Assembly (NCBI GenBank): GCA_902633585.1
Contig: CACPGZ010000001.1
Coordinates: 62,001-126,000 of the forward strand
From: an uncultured Pelagibacteraceae bacterium
GTDB taxonomy: Bacteria > Pseudomonadota > Alphaproteobacteria > Pelagibacterales > Pelagibacteraceae
DNA length: 64,000 nt
Direction: 5' to 3'
A program made the translations under genes and the position numbers. The notes beneath the pieces were generated by a model that did not search any database, was not told where the DNA came from, and was given only the letters and a program-made list of their open reading frames with translations. Below are positions 52,695-62,379 of this stretch, piece by piece; position 1 is the first letter of the stretch, and every line of letters begins with the position of its first letter.

Positions 52695-53752
52695 AAATTA
52701 AAGTTTGAAGATGTTAATTCGTAAAGACGACTGATTGTACGTTTAAATGGCTCTTTTAATGATTTAGACGAGGTCAATTTATCTAAATTTTTTTCTGCAG
52801 TGACAGCAATTGGTATTTTCTTATCATAAAGTATGTCAATTAATGTAATAAAACGGTGTTGTTGATTAGAATTTATATCATCAAACTTTGGTATTTGATC
52901 AATAACCATAAATTTGGAAACTTTAACTATTTCAAGATAATCCTCAGCGCCTAAATTTTTGTCACATAATTCCTCAAACGTAAATCTAACAACCCCCTCA
53001 TAAAATTCTTTAATTAGAAATTCTCTTCCTTTAATATTAAGACTTTGAGAAACTTTTTTTTTATCTTTTGAAATAATCCTGAAAAATTTATTCATCTTAA
53101 AATTATTTTCTTGGTTTAACGGAGAGAAATATCTATCATTTTGATTTTCCTTTGATTTTCTATAATCATCTTCAATAACAAGCTTATGTTCATATGTCTT
53201 TTTTTTCATAATAACAATAAAAGGTTTGAATTGATCTCTTTGGAGACCATCTTTATACAATTCAGAAATCGCTATGTTAGAGGTGATAATAATCTTTATA
53301 TTCTCACTGAATATTTTATCAAATAATTTACCTAGTATCATAGCATCTACAATATTAGTCACTTGAAACTCATCAAAATAAATTAAAGAAACTTTTGATT
53401 TAAGATTTTTAACAAATAAATTGATAATATTTTCTTCTCCCTTATTTTTATTTTCATGAACAAAATTATGAAAATTTAACATAAACTCATTAAAGTGAAA
53501 TCTGAGTTTTTTTTCGGAGATAAGATCATAAAAAAAATCTAAAATCATTGTTTTTCCAACACCTACACCTCCATGAAGATAAAATCCCTTTTTATGATTT
53601 TCTTTTTTAAAAAAACTAAAAATTGATGAATGAAAATTTTTATTATAAAAATCTTCAAGTATTTGTATTGTTTTTATTTGATTTAGATTGATTTCTAAAT
53701 TTTTTGAATTACAAAATAATTTAAATTTTTCCTCAAGAGTTTTGGACATCAA
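52691..53752 (-). CDS. zapE: AFG1-like ATPase, cell division protein ZapE
   Basis: 353 residues. Walker A GGVGVGKT is at 61-68, Walker B LIYFDEFQV near 135 and the GREFLIKEFYEG region follows. ZapE interacts with the Z ring in E. coli; the mitochondrial relative AFG1 helps clear respiratory subunits. The start overlaps the cupin-like gene by 4 bases. The second Met (residue 2) is an equally plausible start. Confidence 0.9.
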   Translation of the reverse strand: MMSKTLEEKFKLFCNSKNLEINLNQIKTIQILEDFYNKNFHSSIFSFFKKENHKKGFYLHGGVGVGKTMILDFFYDLISEKKLRFHFNEFMLNFHNFVHENKNKGEENIINLFVKNLKSKVSLIYFDEFQVTNIVDAMILGKLFDKIFSENIKIIITSNIAISELYKDGLQRDQFKPFIVIMKKKTYEHKLVIEDDYRKSKENQNDRYFSPLNQENNFKMNKFFRIISKDKKKVSQSLNIKGREFLIKEFYEGVVRFTFEELCDKNLGAEDYLEIVKVSKFMVIDQIPKFDDINSNQQHRFITLIDILYDKKIPIAVTAEKNLDKLTSSKSLKEPFKRTISRLYELTSSNFNL

Positions 53753-54180
53753 TTTTTTTTTGATTTAAAATCAATACCATATTCTGATCTTGGACCCTTC
53801 CTTAATCCAAATGGACCGGCAATAAAAATAGTCATTGGTCTGGTTCCAGGTTTTAAATCAACTCTGTGATGTGTATTGGCAGATCTAAATCCTATATAAC
53901 CAGGTCTTCTCCAAAATTTTCCTTTCTTGGTTGTTTCCCAATAACCGCCTCTTATAACAATTGTAATGTAGGGAAAAAGATGATTGTGCACTCCATCACC
54001 ATGATCATCAGCTAACATTTCATGAATAAGTATATTAAATGGAAACCATTTTGGTCTATGTCTAAAGACAAGATAATATCTATTCATCCAAGGTTTTGCT
54101 AAATCAAATCTGGGGTGTGAAGGTCCTCTATCTAGAACAACTTTTTTTCTACCTAACTTATCTAATAGTTTTAAAAACAT
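53749..54180 (-). CDS. cupin-like protein
   Basis: 143 residues. HEMLADDHGDGVHNHLFPYI contains a His-rich cupin motif, with later NTHHRVDLKPGTRPMTIFI. A metal site is likely. The N-terminal half is basic and contains PWMNRYYLVFRHR. The exact family is not recognised. It sits between bamB and zapE with four-base overlaps on both sides, so it is co-translated with them. Confidence 0.7.
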   Translation of the reverse strand: MFLKLLDKLGRKKVVLDRGPSHPRFDLAKPWMNRYYLVFRHRPKWFPFNILIHEMLADDHGDGVHNHLFPYITIVIRGGYWETTKKGKFWRRPGYIGFRSANTHHRVDLKPGTRPMTIFIAGPFGLRKGPRSEYGIDFKSKKN

Positions 54181-55481
54181 TAATTTAATTTAATTATAGC
54201 ATTATCTTTTGCTAAATATAGATTTCGGTTTGAAACAAAGGGTCGTGAAATTTTATCCCTATCAATTTTTAATGCTGAAATAGTTTTACCAGATTTTGTA
54301 TCGATCACTAATAATTTTCCTACATTTGTAGATAAATATATATTTTTTAAGCCGACAATAAATCCTGTGGGGAAAATTTCTTTTCTTTTTTTCGGATTAA
54401 AATTACTAAATACATCCGTAACTTTAATAATATTTCCTGTAATTTTATCTATCACAATTAAATAGCCCTCTAGGGAAACTGTAATTATGAAATTATCGAT
54501 TACAGTAGGTCTCAAATTCGAATTTACACTATTCGTCCAATTAAAACTGCCTGCTTTAATATCAATAGAAAAAAATTGGTTTTTATTGTTCGAAATAAAT
54601 AAGTTTTTTTTATCAGTTATAATATCTGATGTTTCTAATGAAAAAGCAGACTCATATAATAAATTGTTTTGTGTAGGTAGTTGCCAAATTACTTCCCCGT
54701 CGTTTATTCGCACTGCGCTTATGTCTCCTAAAGAATTATTAAAATAAATCACATCTTCAACAATTACCATTGATAATTTTTTTTGCGATCTTATTAGTGC
54801 TGGTTCTGTTCGAAAATTCCAAATTTCCTCTCCATTTTTTATAGAATAACATCTAAGTGTATTAGTAAAATCAATTAAAAAAAAACGATCGTTATAAATC
54901 TTTATTTGCGAATTGAATGGAGCTGAATTATTTTTAGACCAAACTAAATCTCCAGTTTCTAAATTTAACATATAATATTTTGACAAATTATCTGCAACTA
55001 TTAAAAATGTTTTGTTGTTTGCAAATTGTAAGATCGGATTAGATTTTTTCTCTGACTTTGTATAATAATTTTTTTTCCACATTAATTTAGATTGTTTATC
55101 AAATTGTAAAACTGTACCTTTGTCATTAAAAAAAATTATATTATCATTATTAAATGATATAATTGGTTCTGATTGGTAAAAGTTTTTAATTTTTGAAAAT
55201 TTATATTTTAATGATTTTTTTAGAGATCCATCAAAGTTGACTTTTCCATCATTATTGGTAAATTTTTTTGATAAGTTATTTTTTGTAAAACCTTTACTTA
55301 GATTCAAATTTATATTGATATTTAATTCTTTACTTAAAGCTGTTGGATCATCAAAAATTTTCTCAAACTTCGGTTCCTCTATTTCTTTAATAGTTTCTGA
55401 AGTCCAAAATTTTGAATTTTTGTTTAAAGAACAACCTGAGAAAAAAATAATAATTAGTAATAATTGTAAAATTTTAATCAC
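54180..55481 (-). CDS. bamB: outer membrane assembly lipoprotein BamB-like
   Basis: 433 residues. A lipoprotein signal peptide ends in the lipobox FFSGC with Cys17. The mature protein has repeated PQQ-type beta-propeller blades: QFDKQSKLMWKKN, LETGDLVWSKNN, IKNGEEIWNFRTEP and RINDGEVIWQLPT. BamB belongs to the BAM complex that folds outer membrane proteins. It overlaps the YfgM-like gene by 8 bases, the same pairing as in E. coli. Confidence 0.9.
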   Translation of the reverse strand: MIKILQLLLIIIFFSGCSLNKNSKFWTSETIKEIEEPKFEKIFDDPTALSKELNININLNLSKGFTKNNLSKKFTNNDGKVNFDGSLKKSLKYKFSKIKNFYQSEPIISFNNDNIIFFNDKGTVLQFDKQSKLMWKKNYYTKSEKKSNPILQFANNKTFLIVADNLSKYYMLNLETGDLVWSKNNSAPFNSQIKIYNDRFFLIDFTNTLRCYSIKNGEEIWNFRTEPALIRSQKKLSMVIVEDVIYFNNSLGDISAVRINDGEVIWQLPTQNNLLYESAFSLETSDIITDKKNLFISNNKNQFFSIDIKAGSFNWTNSVNSNLRPTVIDNFIITVSLEGYLIVIDKITGNIIKVTDVFSNFNPKKRKEIFPTGFIVGLKNIYLSTNVGKLLVIDTKSGKTISALKIDRDKISRPFVSNRNLYLAKDNAIIKLN

Positions 55482-56118
55482 TTAAATCTCGATTAAGTCT
55501 TTTTCGAGCCTCTAATTGAATTTCTTGATTAGCATTTTCTAAATTTAAGATTTGATTAAAAAATTCTTTTGATTTCTGCATTTCATTTTTTGAATAAAAA
55601 AATTCTGCCATTAGGTATAAAGCGTGAGATTTCCAAACACTTTCGGATTTTATTAAAGGATTTAAAATATTTAAAAGATCACCTTCATTACTATCATTCG
55701 CATTATAAAGTGCTTTTTTATAAATATTTAAATTTTTTATCTCTTTATCTAATGAAGTTTCATTAATAATAACATTAAACAAATTATTAATTGTGTTTCT
55801 TTCACTAATTAATTCATTATCTATTATGAAATATAAAGATAGTGGCGAATAAGTTGAATTTTTTTTATTAATTATTTTTATTAAATCTTTAGCTGTTTTT
55901 TCCTTATTATTCTTTGAATAATTAATCGTTATTGAATTAAAAGAGTCTGAAATCTTTACTTTTTTATTATCCTGATATTCACCAAAAGCAAAATAGCTAA
56001 TTAAAAGTATTACAACAACAATTAGTCCTGAAATTATTTTTTTTTTATTATGGACAAGGAAGTTTTTTATTTTCTCGTTCCTTGTGTTTGTATTTATTAT
56101 TGATATATCCTCATCCAT
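55474..56118 (-). CDS. YfgM-like membrane protein with TPR-type periplasmic domain
   Basis: 214 residues. A cytoplasmic N-terminus is followed by one membrane helix (IISGLIVVVILLISYFAF, about 29-46), and then by helix pairs typical of YfgM, ending SKNEMQKSKEFFNQILNLEN. YfgM ties the SecYEG translocon to periplasmic chaperones. It sits directly before bamB (overlap of 8 bases), as in many proteobacteria, and 2 bases after acnA. Confidence 0.82.
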   Translation of the reverse strand: MDEDISIINTNTRNEKIKNFLVHNKKKIISGLIVVVILLISYFAFGEYQDNKKVKISDSFNSITINYSKNNKEKTAKDLIKIINKKNSTYSPLSLYFIIDNELISERNTINNLFNVIINETSLDKEIKNLNIYKKALYNANDSNEGDLLNILNPLIKSESVWKSHALYLMAEFFYSKNEMQKSKEFFNQILNLENANQEIQLEARKRLNRDLSD

Positions 56119-56120
56119 AC

Positions 56121-58790
56121 CTAAATCATATTTCTTAAAACATATTGAAGTATTCCGCCATTTTTATAATACTCCAATTCATTTTTTGTATCAATTCTAC
56201 ATAAAGTATCTATTATTTTAATATCACCAGAAGCATATTTTATCTCAACTTTCACTTTATCAGATGGTTTAATTCCTTTTTCAATATCTACTACACTAAT
56301 CAATTCAGATCCTAACAAGTTCAGATTTTTTCTATTCATATTTTCTGTAAATTGTAATGGTAATATTCCCATCCCAATTAAATTAGACCTATGTATTCTC
56401 TCAAAGCTCTCTGCAATTACTACCTTAACACCTAGTAATTTAGTCCCTTTTGCAGCCCAATCACGAGAAGAGCCCGTACCATATTCCTTGCCACCAATTA
56501 CAACTAAATCTGTTCCTCTTTTTTTATACTCCACTACTGCATCATAAACTGACATAACTTTTTCCTCAGGATATAATTTTGTGAAACCACCTTCAGTTCC
56601 TGGAGCCATTTCATTTTTAATCCTTATATTCGCAAATGTGCCTCTCATCATCACCTCATGATTTCCACGTCTTGAACCATATGAGTTATAATCCTTAGGA
56701 AGAATTTGATAATTCATAAAATATTCTCCCGTTGGACTATCTTTTTGAATATTTCCAGCTGGAGAAATATGATCGGTAGTAACCATGTCTCCCAATATTA
56801 ATAATGGTCTTGCGTTTTTGATTTCCTTAAAACCCTCTGGCTCATCACTAAGATTTTCAAAAAACGGAGGTTTTTTTACATAAGTAGAATTTTCATCCCA
56901 ATTATAAATACTGCTCTTTTCTGTTTTAATTTCTTGCCATTGTTTTGGCCCCTCTGAAACATTTGAATATCTTTTAACAAACATATCTGCGTTAAGAGAA
57001 TTCTCTAAAGTACTCTCTATTTCTTTGTTTGATGGCCAGATATCTTTTAAAAATACATCTTTATCATTTTTATCTTTACCGAATGAATCTTTGAATAAAT
57101 CAAATTCCATGTGACCTGCAATCGCATATGCTACTACAAGTGGAGGGGAGGCTAAATAATTTGCTTTAATGTGGGGTGAAATTCTTCCTTCAAAGTTTCT
57201 ATTACCTGATAAAACTGATACTGCATATAAGTTTTCTTTTTGAATAGCATCAACTATATTTTCTGCTAACGGACCTGAATTACCGATGCAAGTTGTACAA
57301 CCATAACCAACTAAATTAAATCCTAATTGATCTAAATAAATATTTAAACCCGCTTTCTCTAAATAATCAGTAACCACTTTTGATCCGGGAGCTAAAGATG
57401 TTTTAACCCATGGTTTAACATTTAATCCTAACTCAACAGCTTTTTTTGCAAGTAGTCCAGCCCCAATAAGAACATTAGGATTAGAAGTGTTAGTACATGA
57501 TGTAATTGCTGCAATTAATATTGAACCATCCTTAATTTCATAATCTGTATCTTTTACCTTAGAAATTTTATAATCATTTTTATTTGTTGCTTCTTTAAAT
57601 ACCTTTTTAAAATTACTTGATGCCTCGGTTAAAACAACTTTATCTTGTGGTCTTTTGGGGCCTGATATAGTTGGAACTACAGTTGACATATCCAATGAAA
57701 TCTTATCACTAAATTCAATTTCATTGCTTGCCCAAAGACCTTGTTCTTTTGCATATTTTTCTACTATTTTGACAGTTTCTATATCTCTTCCAGAAAATTT
57801 TAAATATTTTAAAGTTTCTTCATCTATAGGGAAAAAACCACAAGTAGCACCATATTCAGGAGCCATATTAGCAATCGTTGCCCTATCTGCTAAAGTTAAA
57901 TTTTTTAATCCTTCACCATAAAATTCAACAAATTTTCCAACTACTCCTTTGTCTCTGAGCATTTTAACAATTGTTAAAACTAAGTCTGTTGCAGTTGTGC
58001 CCTCTGGCATTTTTTTGGTTACTTGGAACCCGATAACTTCAGGGATTAACATTGAGATAGGTTGTCCAAGCATACCTGCCTCAGCTTCAATTCCACCAAC
58101 ACCCCATCCTAAAACTGATAAACCATTGACCATTGTTGTATGACTATCTGTTCCAACAAGAGTATCGGGGAATAAATATTTTTCCCCTCTATAATCTTCT
58201 GACCAAACTACTTTTGATAAATATTCTAAATTAACCTGGTGACAGATACCAGTTCCTGGAGGAACTATTCTAAAATTGTTAAAAGCGCTTTGACCCCATT
58301 TTAAAAAAGAATATCTTTCACCATTTCTTTTAAATTCAATATCTACATTTTTCTCAAATGAATCTTTTTTAGCTGATTGATCAACTTGAACTGAATGATC
58401 AATAACTAAATCAACTGCTGACAAGGGATTAATTGTATTTGGATCTTTATTTTTCTCTTTTACAGCTTCTCTCATTGCAGCTAAATCTGCCACTGCCGGT
58501 ATTCCGGTATAATCTTGGAGTAAAACCCTGGCTGGTCTATAAGCAATTTCAGTTTTTGATTTTTTGGTGTCAAGCCATTTTTGGATTGCTTCTATTTGAT
58601 TTTTACTAACTGACACATCATCTTCATATCTAAGTAGATTCTCTAATAAAACTTTTATCGATTTTGGTAATTTTGAAATACCTTCTAAACCATTTAACTC
58701 AGCTTTTTTTAGTGAGTAATATTTAAAATTTTTTCCATTAATCTCAAGGTCAGACAATGATTTGTAAGAATTTTTATTTCCTGGTTTCAT
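56121..58790 (-). CDS. acnA: aconitate hydratase A
   Basis: 889 residues. Interconverts citrate and isocitrate in the TCA cycle. The 4Fe-4S ligands are Cys432 (ITSCTNTSNP), Cys498 and Cys501 (GCTTCIGNSG). The C-terminal domain holds GKEYGTGSSRDWAAKGTKLLG. The isocitrate made here is the substrate of isocitrate lyase at 4.6 kb. The gene is cotranscribed with lysE upstream (3 bases) and yfgM downstream (2 bases). Confidence 0.97.
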   Translation of the reverse strand: MKPGNKNSYKSLSDLEINGKNFKYYSLKKAELNGLEGISKLPKSIKVLLENLLRYEDDVSVSKNQIEAIQKWLDTKKSKTEIAYRPARVLLQDYTGIPAVADLAAMREAVKEKNKDPNTINPLSAVDLVIDHSVQVDQSAKKDSFEKNVDIEFKRNGERYSFLKWGQSAFNNFRIVPPGTGICHQVNLEYLSKVVWSEDYRGEKYLFPDTLVGTDSHTTMVNGLSVLGWGVGGIEAEAGMLGQPISMLIPEVIGFQVTKKMPEGTTATDLVLTIVKMLRDKGVVGKFVEFYGEGLKNLTLADRATIANMAPEYGATCGFFPIDEETLKYLKFSGRDIETVKIVEKYAKEQGLWASNEIEFSDKISLDMSTVVPTISGPKRPQDKVVLTEASSNFKKVFKEATNKNDYKISKVKDTDYEIKDGSILIAAITSCTNTSNPNVLIGAGLLAKKAVELGLNVKPWVKTSLAPGSKVVTDYLEKAGLNIYLDQLGFNLVGYGCTTCIGNSGPLAENIVDAIQKENLYAVSVLSGNRNFEGRISPHIKANYLASPPLVVAYAIAGHMEFDLFKDSFGKDKNDKDVFLKDIWPSNKEIESTLENSLNADMFVKRYSNVSEGPKQWQEIKTEKSSIYNWDENSTYVKKPPFFENLSDEPEGFKEIKNARPLLILGDMVTTDHISPAGNIQKDSPTGEYFMNYQILPKDYNSYGSRRGNHEVMMRGTFANIRIKNEMAPGTEGGFTKLYPEEKVMSVYDAVVEYKKRGTDLVVIGGKEYGTGSSRDWAAKGTKLLGVKVVIAESFERIHRSNLIGMGILPLQFTENMNRKNLNLLGSELISVVDIEKGIKPSDKVKVEIKYASGDIKIIDTLCRIDTKNELEYYKNGGILQYVLRNMI

Positions 58791-58793
58791 ATT

Positions 58794-59384
58794 TTATATA
58801 TAAAATGTAATTATGCTCAAAAGAAGAAGCCCTGACATAACATAATTAAAGTATTTAATAAATTTCTCATTTGTCGCAAATTTCCTAAGGTATTTACCCA
58901 CCAAAGTCCAGAAAGTGATACTTGATAAGGATACGATAAAAGCAAAGAGGACAACTTGAGTCGCGTAATTTAAATAATTTTCTCCGTATTCAACATATGT
59001 CGATACTATGATTATTGCTATCAAAACACCCTTTGGATTTAAAAATTGAAAAATAAAAGTATCTAAAAAAGATATAGGATTTTTGTTTTTTTTTTTAGTA
59101 GAAGACTTTGAGAAACTAATTTTATAAGCTAAATAAATCAAGAATATACTTCCCAAATATTTTAGTACAGTTTGAATAATAGGAAACAATTTAAAAATAT
59201 TAACTAAACCAATAGTTAGCGCAAATACAACTGAAGTAAATCCAAGACTAACTCCAAAAATATGTGGAACAGTTTTTTTAATTCCAAAGTTAAAACCTGA
59301 ATATGATGCAACTATGTTGTTTGGACCAGGCGTGTAGGCAGCTACTATCCAAAATAATGCCATAGATAAAAATTCTGGATGCAT
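58794..59384 (-). CDS. LysE family amino acid exporter
   Basis: 196 residues with six predicted membrane helices. The characteristic N-terminal FWIVAAYTPGPNNIVASYSG and the FLNPKGVLIAIIIVSTYVEY loop are RhtB/LysE-like. It exports amino acids or analogues. It lies 2 bases after the csaA gene and 3 bases before acnA, so the three are cotranscribed. Confidence 0.88.
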   Translation of the reverse strand: MHPEFLSMALFWIVAAYTPGPNNIVASYSGFNFGIKKTVPHIFGVSLGFTSVVFALTIGLVNIFKLFPIIQTVLKYLGSIFLIYLAYKISFSKSSTKKKNKNPISFLDTFIFQFLNPKGVLIAIIIVSTYVEYGENYLNYATQVVLFAFIVSLSSITFWTLVGKYLRKFATNEKFIKYFNYVMSGLLLLSIITFYI

Positions 59385-59386
59385 AT

Positions 59387-59728
59387 TTAAGCTATAGGCA
59401 AACCATTCTCTGCTTTTTGAGATGGATGGACTAATGTAACTTTACCCTCAACGTCAATAGAGCCTAAAAGTAAAAACTGTGATTTAACACCAGCTATATT
59501 TTTCTCTGGAAAATTACAAACACCAATAACTTGTTTCCCAACTAAGTTTTCCTCATTATAAAAATGTGTTATTTGAGCTGAAGATGTCTTGACACCAATA
59601 TCTTTGCCAAAGTCAACCTCTACTACTAAAGATGGTTTTTTAGCTTTTTCATTTTTTTTGACCGTTAATACAGTTCCAAGTCTAATATCTATTTTTTCAA
59701 ATTGATCGTAGGTTATTTGTGGTTTCAT
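59387..59728 (-). CDS. csaA: CsaA-like tRNA-binding domain protein
   Basis: 113 residues, OB-fold. FEKIDIRLGTVLTVKKNEK, KTSSAQITHFYNEENLVGKQ and GVCNFPEKNIAGVKSQFLLLG are characteristic for CsaA, an export-related chaperone in Bacillus with tRNA-binding. It starts a minus-strand operon that includes lysE and acnA and diverges from argE over 26 bases, so the two promoters overlap. Confidence 0.9.
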   Translation of the reverse strand: MKPQITYDQFEKIDIRLGTVLTVKKNEKAKKPSLVVEVDFGKDIGVKTSSAQITHFYNEENLVGKQVIGVCNFPEKNIAGVKSQFLLLGSIDVEGKVTLVHPSQKAENGLPIA

Positions 59729-59754
59729 AATAATAATGTATAATTGATTTAATT

Positions 59755-60933
59755 ATGGGTATTGATAACAATTTATATGAAAAATCAATAAAGATATTAA
59801 CGGATCTAATATCTTTTCAAACTATTTCTGGAAGCGATAATACTAAATTAATAGATTATTGTGAAAAAATCTTAAATAATCTTGGTATAGAAACATTTAA
59901 AGTTTTTGATGATGAAAAAAAACGAGTTAATTTATTTGGGACTTTAAAAGCAAAAAAATCTAATGGAAAAAAACCAATTATCTTGTCTGGCCATACTGAT
60001 GTGGTTCCAGTTTCAAAAGGTTGGTCGACAGATCCCTTCAAAGCAACAATAATAGATAAAAAATTATACGGCAGAGGGTCTTGTGATATGAAAGGATTTA
60101 TCGCATGCACTCTGGCTTATGCTCCAATTCTTACTCAAAATAATTTAAATCGTGATTTTCATTTTTGCTACACTTTTGATGAAGAGACGGCATGTATAGG
60201 TGCTCCGCTACTGATTAAAGAAATGAAAAAAAGAAATATCAAAAATGGAATATGTATAGTTGGTGAACCAACTCAAATGAAAATTATTGATGCTCATAAA
60301 GGTATGAATGAGTATACTACATATTTTGGAGGTCTTGCGGGACATAGTTCAAAACCTCATGAGGGCGTTAATGCAATCGAATATGCATCAAGATATATAA
60401 ACAAACTATTAGAGATTAGAAAAGAACTAATTAAACGTGCTCCAGAAAATTGCATATTTGATCCTCCTCACTCAACTCTATCTGTAGGAGGTATATCGGG
60501 TGGAATTGCACACAATGTAATAGCAGATAAGTGTCAAGTTGAATGGGAAACTAGACCAGTTAATAAGTCAGATGGTGATTTTGTAACTAAAGAAATTGAA
60601 AAATTTACAAATGAGGAACTTTTGCATGACATGAAGAAAATTTTCCCAAAATCTTACATCAAAAAAGAGATTATTGGTGAAGTTATCGGCTTTGAAAAAA
60701 TTGATGCCTCTGAAGCATGTGAATTTGTTGCGTCAATAACAGGTGATAACTCAAGACAAGTTGTGTCTTTCGGAACAGAAGCTGGTTTATTTCAAGAAGT
60801 GGGTATAAGCACAGTCGTATGCGGACCTGGTTCAATTGAACAGGCACATAAAATTGACGAGTTTATTGAACTAGATGAATTAAAAAAATGTTTAAATTTT
60901 CTAGAAGGTATTAAAGATAGATCAATAAATTAA
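59755..60933 (+). CDS. argE: acetylornithine deacetylase
   Basis: 392 residues of the M20 peptidase-like group. Metal ligands His80, Asp111 (GRGSCDMKG) and Glu143-Glu144 (DEETACIGAP) are present, with Asp82 in HTDVVP. It hydrolyses N-acetylornithine to ornithine in arginine synthesis; related ArgE/DapE members could use other N-acyl substrates. It ends 4 bases into the convergent aldehyde dehydrogenase gene. Confidence 0.9.
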   Translation: MGIDNNLYEKSIKILTDLISFQTISGSDNTKLIDYCEKILNNLGIETFKVFDDEKKRVNLFGTLKAKKSNGKKPIILSGHTDVVPVSKGWSTDPFKATIIDKKLYGRGSCDMKGFIACTLAYAPILTQNNLNRDFHFCYTFDEETACIGAPLLIKEMKKRNIKNGICIVGEPTQMKIIDAHKGMNEYTTYFGGLAGHSSKPHEGVNAIEYASRYINKLLEIRKELIKRAPENCIFDPPHSTLSVGGISGGIAHNVIADKCQVEWETRPVNKSDGDFVTKEIEKFTNEELLHDMKKIFPKSYIKKEIIGEVIGFEKIDASEACEFVASITGDNSRQVVSFGTEAGLFQEVGISTVVCGPGSIEQAHKIDEFIELDELKKCLNFLEGIKDRSIN

Positions 60934-62363
60934 TTCCAACCACCTACTGATTTGACCTCTAAAAATTCTTGAAGACCATGTTCACCTGCTTCTCTTCCAA
61001 TTCCTGAATGTTTAAAGCCACCAAATGGAGTGTCAATAGCAATTCCAGCTCCGTTTACATCAACCATTCCAGATCTTAATTTTTTGGCAACTCTTTTTGC
61101 TTTTTCTTGATCTTTAGTTTGAATGTAATTTGTTAAACCATAAGGAGTATCGTTAGCTATTTTTATAGCTTCGTCTTCAGTTTCAAACGGGATTACAGAC
61201 AAAACAGGTCCAAAAATTTCAGTTCTAGCAATTTCCATTTTATTATTTACGTCAATAAATACTGTTGGTTTTACATAATATCCTTTTTCAAGACCATCGG
61301 GTTTTCCTAGGCCCCCAGCTATTAGTTTAGCGCCCTCATCGATACCCTTTTGAATTAAAGTTTGTATCTTATTAAATTGTATTTTTGAAACTACTGGACC
61401 GATATGTTCTCCTTCTTTATTTGGATCACCCACCTTCATTTCCTCAGAAAATTTTTTTAATTTTTCAACTGCTTGATTATAATTAGATTTTTCAATAAGC
61501 ATTCTTGTTGGCGCATTACAAGATTGACCAGAATTTTTAAAACATCTTAAAGCACCCCATTCAATAGCACTTGGATCTGCGTCTCTAAAGATAATATTAG
61601 CTCCTTTACCACCTAATTCTAAACTCACTCTTTTAAAATCACTTGCAGCATTTTGTGAAATTAATGCTCCAGCTCTTGTAGAGCCTGTAAAAGAAATCAT
61701 GTCAATGTCAGGATGCCTTGTTAATGCTTCTCCGGTCGTAGAACCATCGCCATTGACCAAATTAAAAACTCCTGGAGGAAAATTAGTTTCATCAATTAAT
61801 TCAGCTAAAATCATCGATGACAACGGCGCAAGTTCAGATGGTTTCAAAACCATAGTACATCCAGATGCTATCGCGGGTATAACCTTCAAGCACACTTGAT
61901 TCATTGGCCAATTCCAAGGCGTAATTAATGCACAAACTCCTTTAGGTTCATAAATAAGTCTTTGATTTGGAGCATGATCACCTAAAGGTTTTTCAAATTC
62001 AAAATTTTTCAAATGTCTAATGAAAGACTTTATATGTGCCGCGCCAGTGCCTGCCTGAAGCTTGGTGGCAAAATCCTTAGGAGCACCCATTTCTAAAGTA
62101 ATTGCTTTTGCAATATCTGCCCATCTTTTTTTATAATTTTCGTACAGTTTTTCTAATAACTTTATTCTTTCTTCTTTCAAAGAAAAAGCCCAGGTCTCAT
62201 AAGCTTTTTTAGCTGAACTTACAGCATGATCTACATCTTCTTTATTACCTAAAGTTATGACAGCACTATTTTCCTCTGTTGCAGGATTAATAACTTTAAT
62301 CTCCTGTGTGCTTTGAGGCTCTTGCCATTTGCCATCAATGTAAAAATTTTTTTTATTTTCCAT
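60930..62363 (-). CDS. aldehyde dehydrogenase family protein
   Basis: 477 residues. Active-site Cys282 is in GQSCNAPTRML, Glu249 in LELGGKGAN, and the amide Asn151 in PWNWP. It oxidises an aldehyde to the acid with NAD(P)+. Its substrate is unknown; the upstream agmatinase-family gene (17 bases) suggests a guanidino or amino aldehyde such as 4-aminobutanal derivatives. Confidence 0.93.
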   Translation of the reverse strand: MENKKNFYIDGKWQEPQSTQEIKVINPATEENSAVITLGNKEDVDHAVSSAKKAYETWAFSLKEERIKLLEKLYENYKKRWADIAKAITLEMGAPKDFATKLQAGTGAAHIKSFIRHLKNFEFEKPLGDHAPNQRLIYEPKGVCALITPWNWPMNQVCLKVIPAIASGCTMVLKPSELAPLSSMILAELIDETNFPPGVFNLVNGDGSTTGEALTRHPDIDMISFTGSTRAGALISQNAASDFKRVSLELGGKGANIIFRDADPSAIEWGALRCFKNSGQSCNAPTRMLIEKSNYNQAVEKLKKFSEEMKVGDPNKEGEHIGPVVSKIQFNKIQTLIQKGIDEGAKLIAGGLGKPDGLEKGYYVKPTVFIDVNNKMEIARTEIFGPVLSVIPFETEDEAIKIANDTPYGLTNYIQTKDQEKAKRVAKKLRSGMVDVNGAGIAIDTPFGGFKHSGIGREAGEHGLQEFLEVKSVGGWN

Positions 62364-62379
62364 AAAATCAGAGTCTTAA